From: a bacterium
Lineage (GTDB): Bacteria; Bacillota_I; Bacilli_A; Mycoplasmatales; Mycoplasmoidaceae
Length of the DNA stretch: 64,000 nucleotides
Assembly (NCBI GenBank): GCA_017445805.1
Contig: JAFSSC010000002.1
Location: forward strand, 59,984-123,983
Direction of reading: 5' to 3'
Shown: in pieces, positions 31,395 through 43,006 of the stretch
How the letters are laid out: every line of letters starts with the position of its first letter
Position numbering within the stretch: position 1 is the first letter of the stretch
Position numbers and translations under genes: made by a program
Notes under the pieces: model-generated
Databases searched by the model: none
Seen by the model: the letters and a program-made list of their open reading frames with translations, nothing else
Told to the model about the DNA's origin: nothing

Positions 31395-32122
31395 TATTTT
31401 TTTAAATATTTTTCAAAACCCAAATTTAAAATTTTATTAATTTTTTCGTTTTTTCCTGTTTCAACAATCGTATTATTGTGTAAAAGGATGAATTTATTAG
31501 GTTTAATTAAATTAAATAATTTCTGTTGGTGGGAAACAAGAAAAATTATTTTATTTAATTTAATTCTATTAATATATTTAGCGATTGTTTTTATAAAATC
31601 AACATCACAACCTGAATCAATTTCGTCAAGCATAATAACATGGGGACTAATCAAATCTAATTGGATTAATTCGTTTTTTTTCGATTGACCACCTGATAAC
31701 ATTGTGTTATCGAAATTTAAAATATTAGGTTTTAGATTAAATTGCTTTAGATCCAACATGATTTTTTTGTAAAAATCAGCCATTTCGATTTTTTTGTGAC
31801 AATTTTGATAAATTGTGCGATATAAATCAATTAATTTTATCCCCTCCACGCCAATAGGATTCTGATCTAAATAATAAAATCCTAATTTTGCCATATCATA
31901 AGTACTAAAATTGTTTATTTTTTTGTTGTTATAACTTAATGAACCATTAGTTATTTTATAGGAAAAATGCTTCATTATTGCCTTTAACAAACTACTTTTA
32001 CCTACCCCATTTGCTCCAATAATTGCAATAACATCACCTGTTTTTGCATGAAGATTAATTTTTTTTAAAATTACTTTTTTTTTGTTTTTTACGGTTAAAT
32101 TTTTTAGTTGCAAAACGTTCAT
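31394..32122 (-). CDS. sufC: Fe-S assembly ATPase SufC
   Basis: 242 residues. ABC-type ATPase of the SufBCD complex. Walker A GANGVGKSS (residues 36-44), signature LSGGQSKKNEL, Walker B VIMLDEIDSG followed by CDVD, and the switch His in LVSHQQKL. The FYYLDQNP segment corresponds to the SufC Q-loop. First gene of the operon; a TATAAA-like element precedes it in the divergent gap with the lipoprotein gene. Confidence 0.95.
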   Translation of the reverse strand: MNVLQLKNLTVKNKKKVILKKINLHAKTGDVIAIIGANGVGKSSLLKAIMKHFSYKITNGSLSYNNKKINNFSTYDMAKLGFYYLDQNPIGVEGIKLIDLYRTIYQNCHKKIEMADFYKKIMLDLKQFNLKPNILNFDNTMLSGGQSKKNELIQLDLISPHVIMLDEIDSGCDVDFIKTIAKYINRIKLNKIIFLVSHQQKLFNLIKPNKFILLHNNTIVETGKNEKINKILNLGFEKYLKK

Positions 32123-32144
32123 TTGTATAGGAGAATAATTATTT

Positions 32145-32150
32145 TATAAT
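32145..32150 (+). promoter_or_regulatory. -10 box for the large lipoprotein gene
   Basis: TATAAT 20 nt before ATG 32171, in the 48-nt divergent gap with sufC. A second AT-rich TATAAA follows at 32154. Confidence 0.4.
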
Positions 32151-32170
32151 AATTATAAAATTGTTGAATT

Positions 32171-35100
32171 ATGGTGAATAATAAAGTTAAAATTTTTGGT
32201 AAAAGGCAAAAAAAGAGGTTTAATCAGATTTTACTTTTTGCAAGTGCTTTATGTATATACCCTTCAATTGTTTTATCAACATTATCGAGTTGTTCTAAAG
32301 TCTCAACAACAAACAATGATTTATTAAGTTTGGAACCATTAGGAAAACTTATTAATAATTTTGACTATAAAGATGCAATTTTGGGTGCTTTAAAAGACAA
32401 AGAATATTATGCAAAATTTAAGTATGCTCTTGTAAATGAAATTATTTTAAAATGATATGAAGATCGGGCAGATGGTGGTAATGTTGTTTTTACTACTAAT
32501 CTTAAACAATGAAAACAAGAAATTGATGATGAATACAACGAATTGGTACAAAAGAAGAAAGATATATATGGTTCACAATATCAATTTTATTTGCAAAATG
32601 AAGTTTTATCTAGTAATGGTGGTACCGAAAAAAGTTATAAGCATAAAAAATTAGTTGAAAAAGTTCGTAATGATTTTATTAATAATGTTTGAACAAAAGA
32701 TTATTTTACTGTTTCGGAAAAACCCGATAGTCAATTAAAATTTCCAAATATCTTCCGCGATATTAAAAGCAATTTTGATGCTAATTCACTAAACGATCCT
32801 AATTGTTGATCAGATATAGGTTTTTATGCGAAAAGTAATAATTCTTTTACACCCGATAATGCTAATAGTAAATATTTAGCATCAAATCTCGACGGTGACT
32901 ATGCTACGATCCAACAATATGTTTTTGATCGTTGGTATGCAACCGAAAAACCCTTTTTTGTTGTTGAAGCAAATTTCGATTATTCACTTCCTCCTAAAAC
33001 AACAAATAATGGCTATAGTGGTTTGTCAACAATTTACAATTTTACTGAACTTAATGATAATGTTGGACCAAGTGAAATTTTTCCTTGTTTTGCGAATAAT
33101 GATGGCAAGACATTCCAACACTATCAAGATTTTTTTAAAAAATTTGATCGAAGTCTTTTATCGTTATATTCCAATCCTAACGAAGATGCCGGAAAGAAAA
33201 TTAATAAAAATGATATTAATAAAAAAAATAACGAAAATGCGATTGAAATTCCAGAAGAAAATAAGATTTATGTTCCAAAATATTTTTCTAATGGAACAAT
33301 TAACATTAACAATTTTAATGAAAATGATGCATCCAATGATTCGCTTAAATTAGTTCTAGGTTCGAAATTATCATCACATACTACTGCTAATATCATGGCT
33401 TATGGTTCGCTATATAATGATCTAATTTTTGCTAGTGACAACGATGAACCAGCATGTTTAAATTTTTTAAGTTGAGAAAAATTTAGTGGGGATGACGAGT
33501 TATATCCTCTTTCTAAGTTAAATGAGAATAAAGGTGAGAAAATTATTGTTTTTCCAATGATGAAACTTTTTATGTTGTCGCAAAGAAAATTAAATAAATT
33601 CAACGATGGGAAAGACAGATCAAAAATTAATTCTTATCTTGATCTTGCTAATATCTATGATTTAATTAGCAAACATAAAAATACTGAAATAATTACTATT
33701 CTTCTTAAAAAAATTATTACTATACTTGAATCCAATAAATTAGAAGAATTAGAAGAATTATTGAAAGAAATTGATAGAGATGATGAATTAAAAAAAATTA
33801 TTGTTGCCATTAAAGAGATACCAAATAATGGAAATAATGATAAGATTATTTCTTTTTTGTATGAAACGATTAATGCTATCGCTGCAAACAATGATAAAGT
33901 ATTTGATGCATTATTAAAAAAATCAGAATACAAGGAATTTGAGAAAATATTTTCTTCAATAAAGGATGCAAAAACTGCTCTTATGGATCTTGTTAATGAC
34001 TCTTGATACGATTTAATTACACGTGATTTTCAAAAAAACTATCTCGTTGATTATGAAGGAAAAGGTTTTAATAATGTTGCCATCTCTTGATCCGATAGTT
34101 ATGATGATCAAACCTACAATCTTGATCGTGATGATCTTGTTCGATTTGTAACAAATACAATCAAAATTGATTTACCTTTTTGTCCTAAACAACCAACTTT
34201 TGATGAAATTGACCGCAATGAAGAAATTATTGATGACGACAAGGACGAAGTAAAATACAATAATTTTAAGAAAAATCATCAACCATGACTTTTTTCTTTA
34301 AACAATAAAGGTTTGAATATTGCATCGATTGACGGTCATGAATATATTATTAATAATTCTTTAAAAGATAAGAGTAATGCATCAATTGATGGTAAATTAA
34401 AATCTTTAAAAAATGTTTTTAAATACCGATTGATGCAACAAAAACTTAATCGTCTACCTTCGGCAATAAAATTTGATATTTTAGGAAAAGATGGACAATT
34501 GAGTAGTTATTTCAATAAAAATTTTGATAATATCATTCTCGAATTAGCTGCCCAATCATATTTATCAGATCTAAATATCAAAAATTGTGATGAAAATATG
34601 AACATTTTCAAATCATATAAATTTTTAAATAATGAAGGAAGTTATCAACAAAATGATGCATTTTTAACAAAAATTGTTCAACAACAAAATTTGGGTTCAC
34701 CAAGTGAATTGGTCGCGTATTTAATTAACACAATTAAATATGAAATATATGATGATGATTTAAAAAAATATTTGAATATTAACGATAAGATTTATAAATC
34801 GTGTGATCAAAAAATTGAATATGCAAAATTTATTAAGGCTAATGTTAAACAAAAAAATAATTATAAAAAGAAGTTGGGAATGGTAACACCAATATCATAT
34901 AAATATTTTGACAAAAGTGGTAAAAACGATTTAAATTCGCGCTATGTTTATACAAGTATTCTTCGTGTAATTTGCACAATATCAGATTCTTTCTTCTGGG
35001 GAGATATGTATTCGAATAGTGATGGTAAATATCAAGATTTACAAAATTATGCAGAAATTAATTATAAAAAATTATTGGATCTTAAAGAAAAACTAGATTC

Positions 35101-36694
35101 TTCTAAATATTTTGAACATATAAAATTAGTTAAACCAAATGCTATTTCTGGTTTTTCGCCGCAAATTGAACAAGCAAGCAAAGTTAAATCAAATAGTTTT
35201 TGATTTAATTCTTTTGTTGTTGATTACACGATACATGATTTTTTATCACAACAAAGCGATAATTATTTGATTAATCGGTTAAATCTCGATATGTTTGATA
35301 AGTATATTGTAAAAGTATTGGGTCATAATTATAAAAATGATCCAAAATGAAAGGCTTTGACTAACGATTTTGATAAATCATCGCAACTTACCTCTAAAGC
35401 AATGCTTTCAGCATATTGTGTTAAAAAAATTTTAACGGATAACAATAGTTACAACAAATTGTGTGCATCATCAAATAATTTTTTTACTAACATTTTTAAT
35501 GTTTTTAAAAATTATTATCAACAAAAAAAATCATCATCCAATTCCTCAATTAATTATGAAATTGCCAAGTTATATGCAACTATTGCTTATTTAATTGCTA
35601 ACGATTATGCTAATTTTTATAAGATATTACAAAAAAAATTTACTGATGATGAAAGATTATTTATTGGTTATTTTTCAAAATTTTTTCATAACCAAAAAGC
35701 ATTAGACCGTCATTGTTTTATTGAAGATCTTGAAAGTTTTGATCCTTTTGATTTTCGTGGAAAAAGTATCAATAAGCAAGAGAATGAACAAAAATGACAA
35801 TCTGCATTAAAAAAAGGAATTGATGAACGCGTTGAAGACGACAAGTATTGGTCAATAATAAACAAAGATAATAAGTTTCTCTCTGGTTTTAATGGTTTAA
35901 TTAGTGCTAAGGCAAATATTTTTTCGTCCTATCCCGAATTAAAAGAAGCAATTTTTTCTAAAAAGAATAGTTTTTCCAATAAGGATCACGAATTCAATGA
36001 AGGAATTTGGTATGAGTATGCTGGTGAATACGATAATGATGGTAAAAAAATAGATATTGATTTTGATTTTGGTTCTCATGGTAAAATCAATCTTAAAGGT
36101 CATGAGTATTTAGCAAGAATTTTTAAAAAAATTTCTACATTTTCTTTAACGAGTGATTTAAAAAAATTTGTTGATAACTTAAATCAATCTTACAATGGTC
36201 TTGAAAAACTTATATTCGAAAACAATTGAGAATTATTAAAAGCGAAGTATAAAATATGCTCGCAATTAAAAAGCGGTAAGTATAAAAAGTGCTTTGATCA
36301 ATTGGTTGATGTTAGTGCCCACAAACCAATATCGAGTTTAATTGATATAACCGATAAATCATATTATTTTGTGAATAAGAATAATAAAAGCAATTATGCA
36401 TGCTTATTGGTAACACAAATTAATAAAAATGACATCTCTTCGCATAATTTAACCCCAATTTATAACATGGAAGATGGAAAATGAGTAAAAGGTAAAGGTG
36501 GAATTTCCCCAGAAGAATTCTTCTATTTAGTTGTTGATTTAGCAATGGACGAGTCCGTGCAAAAACAAGCTCATCGCGATATGCGAAAAAAAATTTTTGG
36601 ACGTGAAAAAATTAAAGTTTTTGATGGAAAACTTTATAATATTCTTGGTTCGAAGTGAATCAAGAATTGACACAAAAAAGTCGTTGGAAAATAA
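32171..36694 (+). CDS. Very large surface lipoprotein (1507 residues)
   Basis: The longest protein of the window. The N-terminus is a classical prolipoprotein signal: basic region, hydrophobic core ILLFASALCIYPSIVLS, and lipobox LSSC with Cys41 as the lipidation site. The remainder is hydrophilic, Asn/Lys/Asp-rich and predicted extracellular, with no second membrane span. At least a dozen TGA (Trp) codons cut it into pieces under the standard code, but the frame is unbroken. It resembles in style the large lipoprotein families of Mycoplasma genitalium/pneumoniae; I cannot assign a named domain. It is processed by the lspA product (23.3 kb) by inference. It ends 27 nt before rpsD. Confidence 0.85.
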
Positions 36695-36721
36695 ATATTT
36701 TAATCATAAAAGGAAGTTTAC

Positions 36722-37330
36722 ATGTCAAGATATATTGGTAGTATTAATAAAAAATCAAGGCGTTATGGTTTTTCATTATTAGAAAATAATAAAGAATTTT
36801 TAAAAGGAAAGAAACGTACATATGCTCCAGGTCAACACGGTCTTAACAAGCAAAAATTATCGAATTATGGTGAACAATTGAAGGAAAAGCAAAAACTTCA
36901 ATTTATGTATGGGATGAACGATTGTCAATTTCGTCGTTTGTTTAAAAAAGCCAAGAAAATGCAAGGTGCTAATTCGCTAAATCTTTTAATTATTTTAGAA
37001 TCACGTTTAGATAATTTGGTTTTTCGAATGGGTTTTGCTCCAACACGAAAAGCGGCCCGTCAATTAGTTAGTCATGGTCATGTTCTTGTTAACGAAAAAA
37101 GATGTTCAATTCCTTCGAATATCGTTAAAGTTGGTCAAAAAATTTCAATTAAAGAAAAAAGTAAGAATTTACCAATCGTTAACACTTCAACTTTAATTAA
37201 ACCCCTTGATTTTGTTAAAGTTGATCAAAAGCAAAAAATTGGTGAATATGTTCGTTTTCCCAAACGTGACGAACTTAACAAAGATATTAAGGAAATATAT
37301 GTTGTTGAATGATACAATCGTTTGGTTTAA
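36722..37330 (+). CDS. rpsD: 30S ribosomal protein S4
   Basis: 202 residues. Primary 16S rRNA-binding protein. N-terminal MSRYIGSINKKSRRYGFSLL, the central SRLDNLVFRMGFAPTRKAAR (S4 RNA-binding domain) and HGHVLVNEKR are diagnostic. The C-terminus IKEIYVVEWYNRLV is read through a TGA (Trp) at 37310. A good ribosome site (AAAGGAAG) precedes the ATG. Confidence 0.97.
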
Positions 37331-37375
37331 ACAAAATTTTGTTATTAATTCTAAAAAATAATAAAATATAAACAT

Positions 37376-37383
37376 TGGAGGGA
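37376..37383 (+). promoter_or_regulatory. Strong ribosome-binding site of pyk
   Basis: TGGAGGGA, the strongest Shine-Dalgarno seen in the window, 6-7 nt before ATG 37390. It decides the start against an upstream in-frame TTG (37375) that lies within it. Confidence 0.7.
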
Positions 37384-37389
37384 ATAAGA

Positions 37390-38925
37390 ATGATTTTTGA
37401 TAGTGAATTCAATAAAAGAACAAAAATTGTTGCTACTCTTGGTCCAGCAACAACTGGTAAAATATTTACGAAAGAGCAACTTGTCGATCCAAATAATGCT
37501 GCGAAGAAGCAAAAAATATATAACACAATGCAAAAAATATTTTTGGCTGGTGTTAATGTTTGTCGTCTAAACTTTTCACACGGTGATCATGCTGAGGAAG
37601 AAGTCAAGCTGCAAATAATTAAAGATGTTGCTAAAGAGTTAAATATAAATGTTGCTATTATGCTTGATACAAAAGGTCCTGAAATTCGTGTTGGTAAAAT
37701 TGTTGATAGCAAAAAGAAAGATACAACTCTACTTGTCAAACAAGATTCAATTCTAACAATTAAGACGAAAGATTTTTCACCTTGTCTTGCCACTGACAAT
37801 GAAGTTTATGTCTACGATTCAACAAAGACATATAACATGGCTAAAGATTTAGCCATCGATAAAATGATTCTTATTGATGACGGAAAATTACAATTGCGAG
37901 TGAAGAGTGTTGATGTTGAAAAAGGAATAATTAAGGCTAAGGCTTTAAACTCGCATACGATTTATGAAAAAAAACGTATTAATTTACCGGGTAGTAAATA
38001 TGCGATGCCTTTTCTTTCTAAGAAAGACAAAGAAGATCTTAAATTTGCTGTAAAACACGATTTAGACTATATTGCATTAAGCTTTGTTAATTCTGCACAA
38101 AATATTATTGAAGTCAAAAAAGAATTAGCAAAATTAAATGCAAGTGAAAAACTTCAATTGTTTGCTAAAATTGAATCAACTGATGCGATTAAAAATTTTA
38201 ATGAAATTTTACAAGAAGCCGATGGTATTATGGTTGCTCGTGGTGATTTAGGTTTGGAAGTACCTTTTTACGATATTCCTTATTGAGAAAAATATATTCT
38301 ACAACAATGTCATAAGTTTGGTAAGCCTTGTATTGTTGCAACCCAAATGCTTGACTCTTTGGAACGTTGTATCCAACCGACTCGTGCCGAAGTAACGGAT
38401 GTATTTTTTGCGGTTGAAAATGGTGCGGATGCGACAATGTTGTCGGGAGAAACAGCTAATGGATTATTTCCGATCGAGGCTGTAAAAGTGATGGCGGCAA
38501 TTGATGCTGTTGCGGAAAAGCATTTTGACTACAAAAAAAATATTAAATTTTATAAAAAGAACACTTTGATTGAAAAACAATATAAGAAGCAAGCAATTAA
38601 AATTGCTAAAAAAGTTCTTCCATGTTGTTGTAAGGAAAGTACAAATTGTTCAAAATACGAAAATTTAATAATATTTACTAATGATTTTGAATTAATTTGG
38701 GCAATTTCTGCGATTAAGCCAGCATGTAAAATTATTGCTGTAACAAACAAATCAATTAATGTAAATCGCTTTGCTGTGAATTACGGTGTGCAAACTGTTT
38801 TCATAAGGAAGGAATTTAATGAAAATTTTGACCCTTTTACTACGGCGAAGGAAATTAAATTTGAATTAAATTTATCGGAAAAAACATTATTGTACAATAA
38901 AAAGAAATTTTACGATATTAACTAA
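37390..38925 (+). CDS. pyk: Pyruvate kinase
   Basis: 511 residues. Final ATP-yielding step of glycolysis, central in a fermentative Mollicute. Motifs: [46 protein letters not shown], and the signature [15 protein letters not shown] with the catalytic Lys, then [12 protein letters not shown] and MLSGETANG. One Trp is TGA (38284). The C-terminal domain (from about 390) has a Cys cluster (CCCKESTNC) that looks unusual. efp starts 2 nt later. Confidence 0.96.
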
Positions 38926-38927
38926 AA

Positions 38928-39500
38928 ATGTCAGATGAAATAGTTCATGCTAAAGATTTAAGACCAGGCAATACTTTTATTAATAGAAATGCTTTGTTTG
39001 AAGTAATTGAAAATTTTTTTAACAAAACAGCAATGCGCGAAGGAATTGTAAAGTGTAAAGTTAAAAATTTACGCACCGGAACAATTACGATAGAGGTTTT
39101 GACAGGTGGTAAATTTACCAAAGCAATCATTGAGACGGTTGACATGATTTTTTCATACCAAGATGGTGACAATTATGTTTTTATCAATAGCAAAACTTTT
39201 GAATTAATTGAAATTCCATCATCAAAATTAAAATGAGAAAAAAATTTTTTACTTGATGGAGTTGAAATCAAAGTGCAAAAATATAATGATGAAATTTTGG
39301 GTGTTAAATTACCTGATCAAATCATTTGTGCATTAAAAGATTGCGAAGATGCAGTCCAAGGTAATACAGTTAAATCAATCCAAAAAAAAGCTTGATTGAT
39401 GAACGATTTCGAGATTTTAGTTCCCCAATTTGTAAAAAAAACTGACCGAATAATTATTAATACAAAAACTGGTGAATATGTCGGTCGTGAGTCAAAATAA
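38928..39500 (+). CDS. efp: Translation elongation factor P
   Basis: 190 residues. EF-P relieves ribosome stalling at proline runs. N-terminal KOW-like domain ([16 protein letters not shown]), then two OB folds; [19 protein letters not shown] is typical. At the loop tip that normally carries the modified Lys/Arg (E. coli K34), the alignment places Met36 (KTAMREG). Two Trp are TGA. It lies between pyk and nusB. Confidence 0.93.
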
Positions 39501-39515
39501 AATTTCTTATTAATA

Positions 39516-39908
39516 ATGATTACCGACAAAAAACAGCAATGAAAAAAAAGGGTTGAACTAATGCAATATTTTTATTCTTGCTTAATCAAGGATCTTAATA
39601 ATAAACAAATCATTGCGAATGCCTCAAAATATAAATTTGATTCCCAACAAAAAAAAGCTATTAAATTTTTTGCCGAAAATGTTCAAACAATAAAAATAAA
39701 AATAAAGCCATTATTAAAAGCAACATGAACTTGAGAACGATTGAGTTTAATCTTGCGAGCGATTTTTTGTTTGGCTTATTGTGAATTTTTTTGTTTAAAA
39801 CTTCCCAAAGCAATTGTTATCGATCAAGCATTAGTTACATGCGATCATTATTCGCAAAGTGAAGACAAATCATTTCTTAATGCGATTTTAGACAAATTAC
39901 TTGTTTAG
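39516..39908 (+). CDS. nusB: Transcription antitermination protein NusB
   Basis: 130 residues, entirely hidden under the standard code because of TGA codons in QWKKR and TWTWERL. With TGA = Trp it shows the NusB pattern: QQWKKRVELMQYFYSC at the N-terminus, WERLSLILRAIFCLAYCEFF in the middle, and AIVIDQALVTCDHYS..SFLNAILDKL at the end. NusB with S10 supports rRNA antitermination. The efp-nusB neighbourhood is common. Confidence 0.9.
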
Positions 39909-39909
39909 T

Positions 39910-40527
39910 TTATTTTGTTCCAAAAATTCGGTCACCAGCATCACCTAAACCGGGAACAATGTATTTATTCTTGTTTAATTTTTTATCAATTGCTGCTGTA
40001 TATAACTCAACATCGGGGTGACATTTACTAACATATTCTATTCCTTCACGGCACGAAACAACTGAGCAAAATTTAATTTTTTGCGGATGATATTTTTTTA
40101 TTAAATCAATTGTTCTTGCTATTGTTTTTCCTGTTGCTAACATTGGATCAAGGATAATAACAATTCCATTTTTAATTTGTTTAGGAAATTTTGCATAGTA
40201 TTGAACTGGTTGTTGTGTTTTTTCTTCACGATACATTCCAATATGACCAATTCTCGCAAAAGGTATTGCTTCTTTAAAACCATCAACCATTCCTAATCCT
40301 GCTCGCAAGATAGGAACCAAAACAATTGGTGTTTTATTTTTTTCACCGATGGCCATACTAATTGGAGTGTGTACTTTAATTTTTTTTGTTTTTAAATTTG
40401 CGGTTACTTCATAAGCAAGAAAAAAACTTAAACATCGTAAGCAAAGACGAAATGTCGACGAATTAGTATTTTTATCACGCATTATTGTTAATTGGTGGGC
40501 AATTAAAGGATGGTTGATAATTTTCAT
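39910..40527 (-). CDS. upp: Uracil phosphoribosyltransferase
   Basis: 205 residues. Converts uracil and PRPP to UMP. RAGLGMVDG and the PRPP motif VIILDPMLATGKTI are diagnostic, together with the C-terminal PGLGDAGDRIFGTK. It is the last gene after a nucleoside-type ABC importer; its ATG directly follows the permease stop (TAAATG). It converges on nusB with a 1-nt gap. Confidence 0.96.
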   Translation of the reverse strand: MKIINHPLIAHQLTIMRDKNTNSSTFRLCLRCLSFFLAYEVTANLKTKKIKVHTPISMAIGEKNKTPIVLVPILRAGLGMVDGFKEAIPFARIGHIGMYREEKTQQPVQYYAKFPKQIKNGIVIILDPMLATGKTIARTIDLIKKYHPQKIKFCSVVSCREGIEYVSKCHPDVELYTAAIDKKLNKNKYIVPGLGDAGDRIFGTK

Positions 40528-41463
40528 TTACTCTTTTACCTCGCTTATAAATGGTTGACCAGCACTAGCAGGTGGTGTAATTTTGTTACTTGTAAAAAGT
40601 AGGATTATTAATGTGATTATATAAGGTAGAGCAAAAACAAATAATTGATTTATTCCCAACTGAACCAATGTTGTTGTGTTGGCACTAGCAATAAAAATGG
40701 CAAAAATAATACCAAAAGTAATAATACCACCAATATTTCAACCACCAGCAATTAATATTGCTAATGCTAAATATCCCATTGATTGTACATTTCCATTAAA
40801 GGCAATTGTTCGAAATAAAAATAATGCTCCCGCCATACCAGCCAAAAGACTAGATAAAATTACGCCAATTCATTTATATTTAATAACTTTTATTCCTTTA
40901 GCATTTGCGGCATGTGGATTTTCACCAATTGCTAAATATCGTAATCCAATTGTTGTTTTTTTCATAATAAAATAAATTGTTCCACAAAGCAAAAGGACAA
41001 AAACAAAAAGAATAATTGATGTTCCATATAATGAATCCTTAATGTGTAGATCACTATGAAACAAACTCATAATTCGTGAGTAATTCAATTTTGGATATAG
41101 TTTACGCGCTAAAGGTTCATTTAAAAATGTTGTTAAACCAAAACCTAATAAATTAATTGCTGTTCCAGAAACAACATGATTTGTTTTAAGTGTAATACAT
41201 AAAAACCCATGTAAACATCCCAAAATTGTTGTGCAAAACATTGCTAAAATAATGGCGATGATTAAACCAAATCCATTTAGTCTGATAAAATTAATTTTTT
41301 CAGAAGCAAAAATTCCAAAAAAAAGCGCACCTACACACATCATTCCATCAATTCCAATATTGACAATTCCAACTTTTTCCGATATATAACCAGCTAAAGT
41401 TGCAACAATTAAAATTGTCGAAAAAACAAATGTTAAATCTAATAGTATTTGTATATCACTCAT
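40528..41463 (-). CDS. Nucleoside-type ABC importer permease 2 (NupQ/YufQ-like)
   Basis: 311 residues, polytopic. Shows the BPD_transp_2 pattern: VGIVNIGIDGMMCVGALF near residue 35 and GENPHAANAKGI in the cytoplasmic coupling region, then GALFLFRT and AILIAGGWNIGG (Trp as TGA). It pairs with the permease upstream. The C-terminal third lies beyond a TGA at 40870. Confidence 0.88.
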
Positions 41464-41465
41464 TA

Positions 41466-42986
41466 TTAATCCTTCTTGTTTAATAATAACTCAAAATTTT
41501 CTAAAAAATTCATTATTGGATACTTATTTTCATTGTATTCCAAATTTTTCTTTTGATTTTGCAAGTATTTTAAATATTTAATTTTTATATTTTTTTTTGT
41601 CAAAACATAAGCATGATAAAATTTATTTTTGATCTTTGTAGATTCAAGATTATTTTTAATCTTTTCCATTATTTGATCGAATTTTAATTCAAAAGCAACA
41701 TGGGATATTTCCTCTTTTTTTAATTTTTTATTTCTTGTTGGCATTTTACTACTATTAGAGTTATTTTTTCTTTGACAATGATACCACATTACTACCTCAT
41801 AATCGTTAACAATATTAATTAAACTCAATAATTCATTTTTTTCTTTTGTTTTTAACTCTATCCAAGATTTTCCTTTAATTTTTACAATAAATCAGTTGTA
41901 AAAATTAAATTTCATGAGTAATGACCCCATCGCACTACAATAAATAATAATTCCTAAAAATATTAGTGTAATGTTGGAACTAATACCGATTAATTGCAAA
42001 GCACTTGTTGAAGTTTTTATGATTGAAAAAAATAGCGATACAGGAATAACAGCAAGTGGGTTATTCATACTAATTAATCCAACAGCGATACCATCAAAAC
42101 CTTCTTGCGGTATCACTTTGACAATTGTTGAAGTTGGCATTTCACATGAAAAACCACAGTAAGTAAGATTGCCTAAAATTCCTGCAATCGCCCCAGAAAT
42201 TGTCATGGAAATAATTAAATTCATCTTTGTGTTGTAACCCATAGCTTTAGCACATTTTATATTTAAACCGGTTAAACATTGTTTTTTACCAATCGTTGTG
42301 TAGTTTAAAAAAAGATAAATAAATCCAACAAGGCAAGAGGCAATGATGATAATTGGAATAAAAGAAAAATATTGATTAGAAAGTTGGGTGCGGAAAAGAA
42401 GAGGATTATCAATTGGTTTAGTGAAGTTATTGGATGAATTTTGTGGAACATATGTCTTTAAAATTAAAATCGTTAAAAAATAAATAATTCAATTAAGCAT
42501 GATTGAGCTAACAACTTCGTTCACATTCAAAAAAACTTTAATGATACCAATCGTTGCACTAAGTATTGCCCCAATAACTAGTCCTAATAAAAAAATAACA
42601 ATTTGGTTTGTTCCATGACCTAAATGACAAAAATGACTAATCAATGTTGAAACGGTTGCTGCACACATTAATTGCCCAGATATCCCCATATTAAATAGGT
42701 TAGCTTTATTACTAATAATAAAAGATAAACTTGCAACAATTAATATCCCCATATTTGAAAGTAAAATATTGATTTTTGCTGTTCCTTTGAAACTTTCTTT
42801 GAAAATTATTTCAAATATTTTACCTAACATTGTTCATTTTTGACAAACTGTGCAAACAAAAAAAATAGCAAGAAAAAATGATAAAATCATCATCGTTACA
42901 GTTGCAAAAATCTTTTTAAATTTATCACGATTTTTATCTAAATAAATAAATTTGTTTATTTTATAAATGAGTTGATTAGAAACCAT
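41466..42986 (-). CDS. Nucleoside-type ABC importer permease 1 (NupP/YufP-like) with long tail
   Basis: 506 residues. A polytopic core of about 350 residues holds the family patterns KANLFNMGISGQLMCAA and GFDGIAVGLI. It is followed by a highly charged cytoplasmic tail of about 155 residues (Lys/Glu/Asn-rich), which is not part of the standard permease. Four TGA (Trp) codons split it under the standard code. It is separated from the second permease by 2 nt. Confidence 0.87.
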
Positions 42987-43006
42987 AGTTAATTTTTAAC
43001 AAAAAC

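Noticed and set aside
32171..36694. Reading the large lipoprotein as a decayed pseudogene in many pieces
   Set aside because: All internal stops are TGA, which is Trp in this organism; the frame is continuous from a lipoprotein signal to TAA.
37375..37389. TTG start for pyk at 37375
   Set aside because: It lies inside the GGAGG ribosome site; ATG 37390 is correctly spaced from it.
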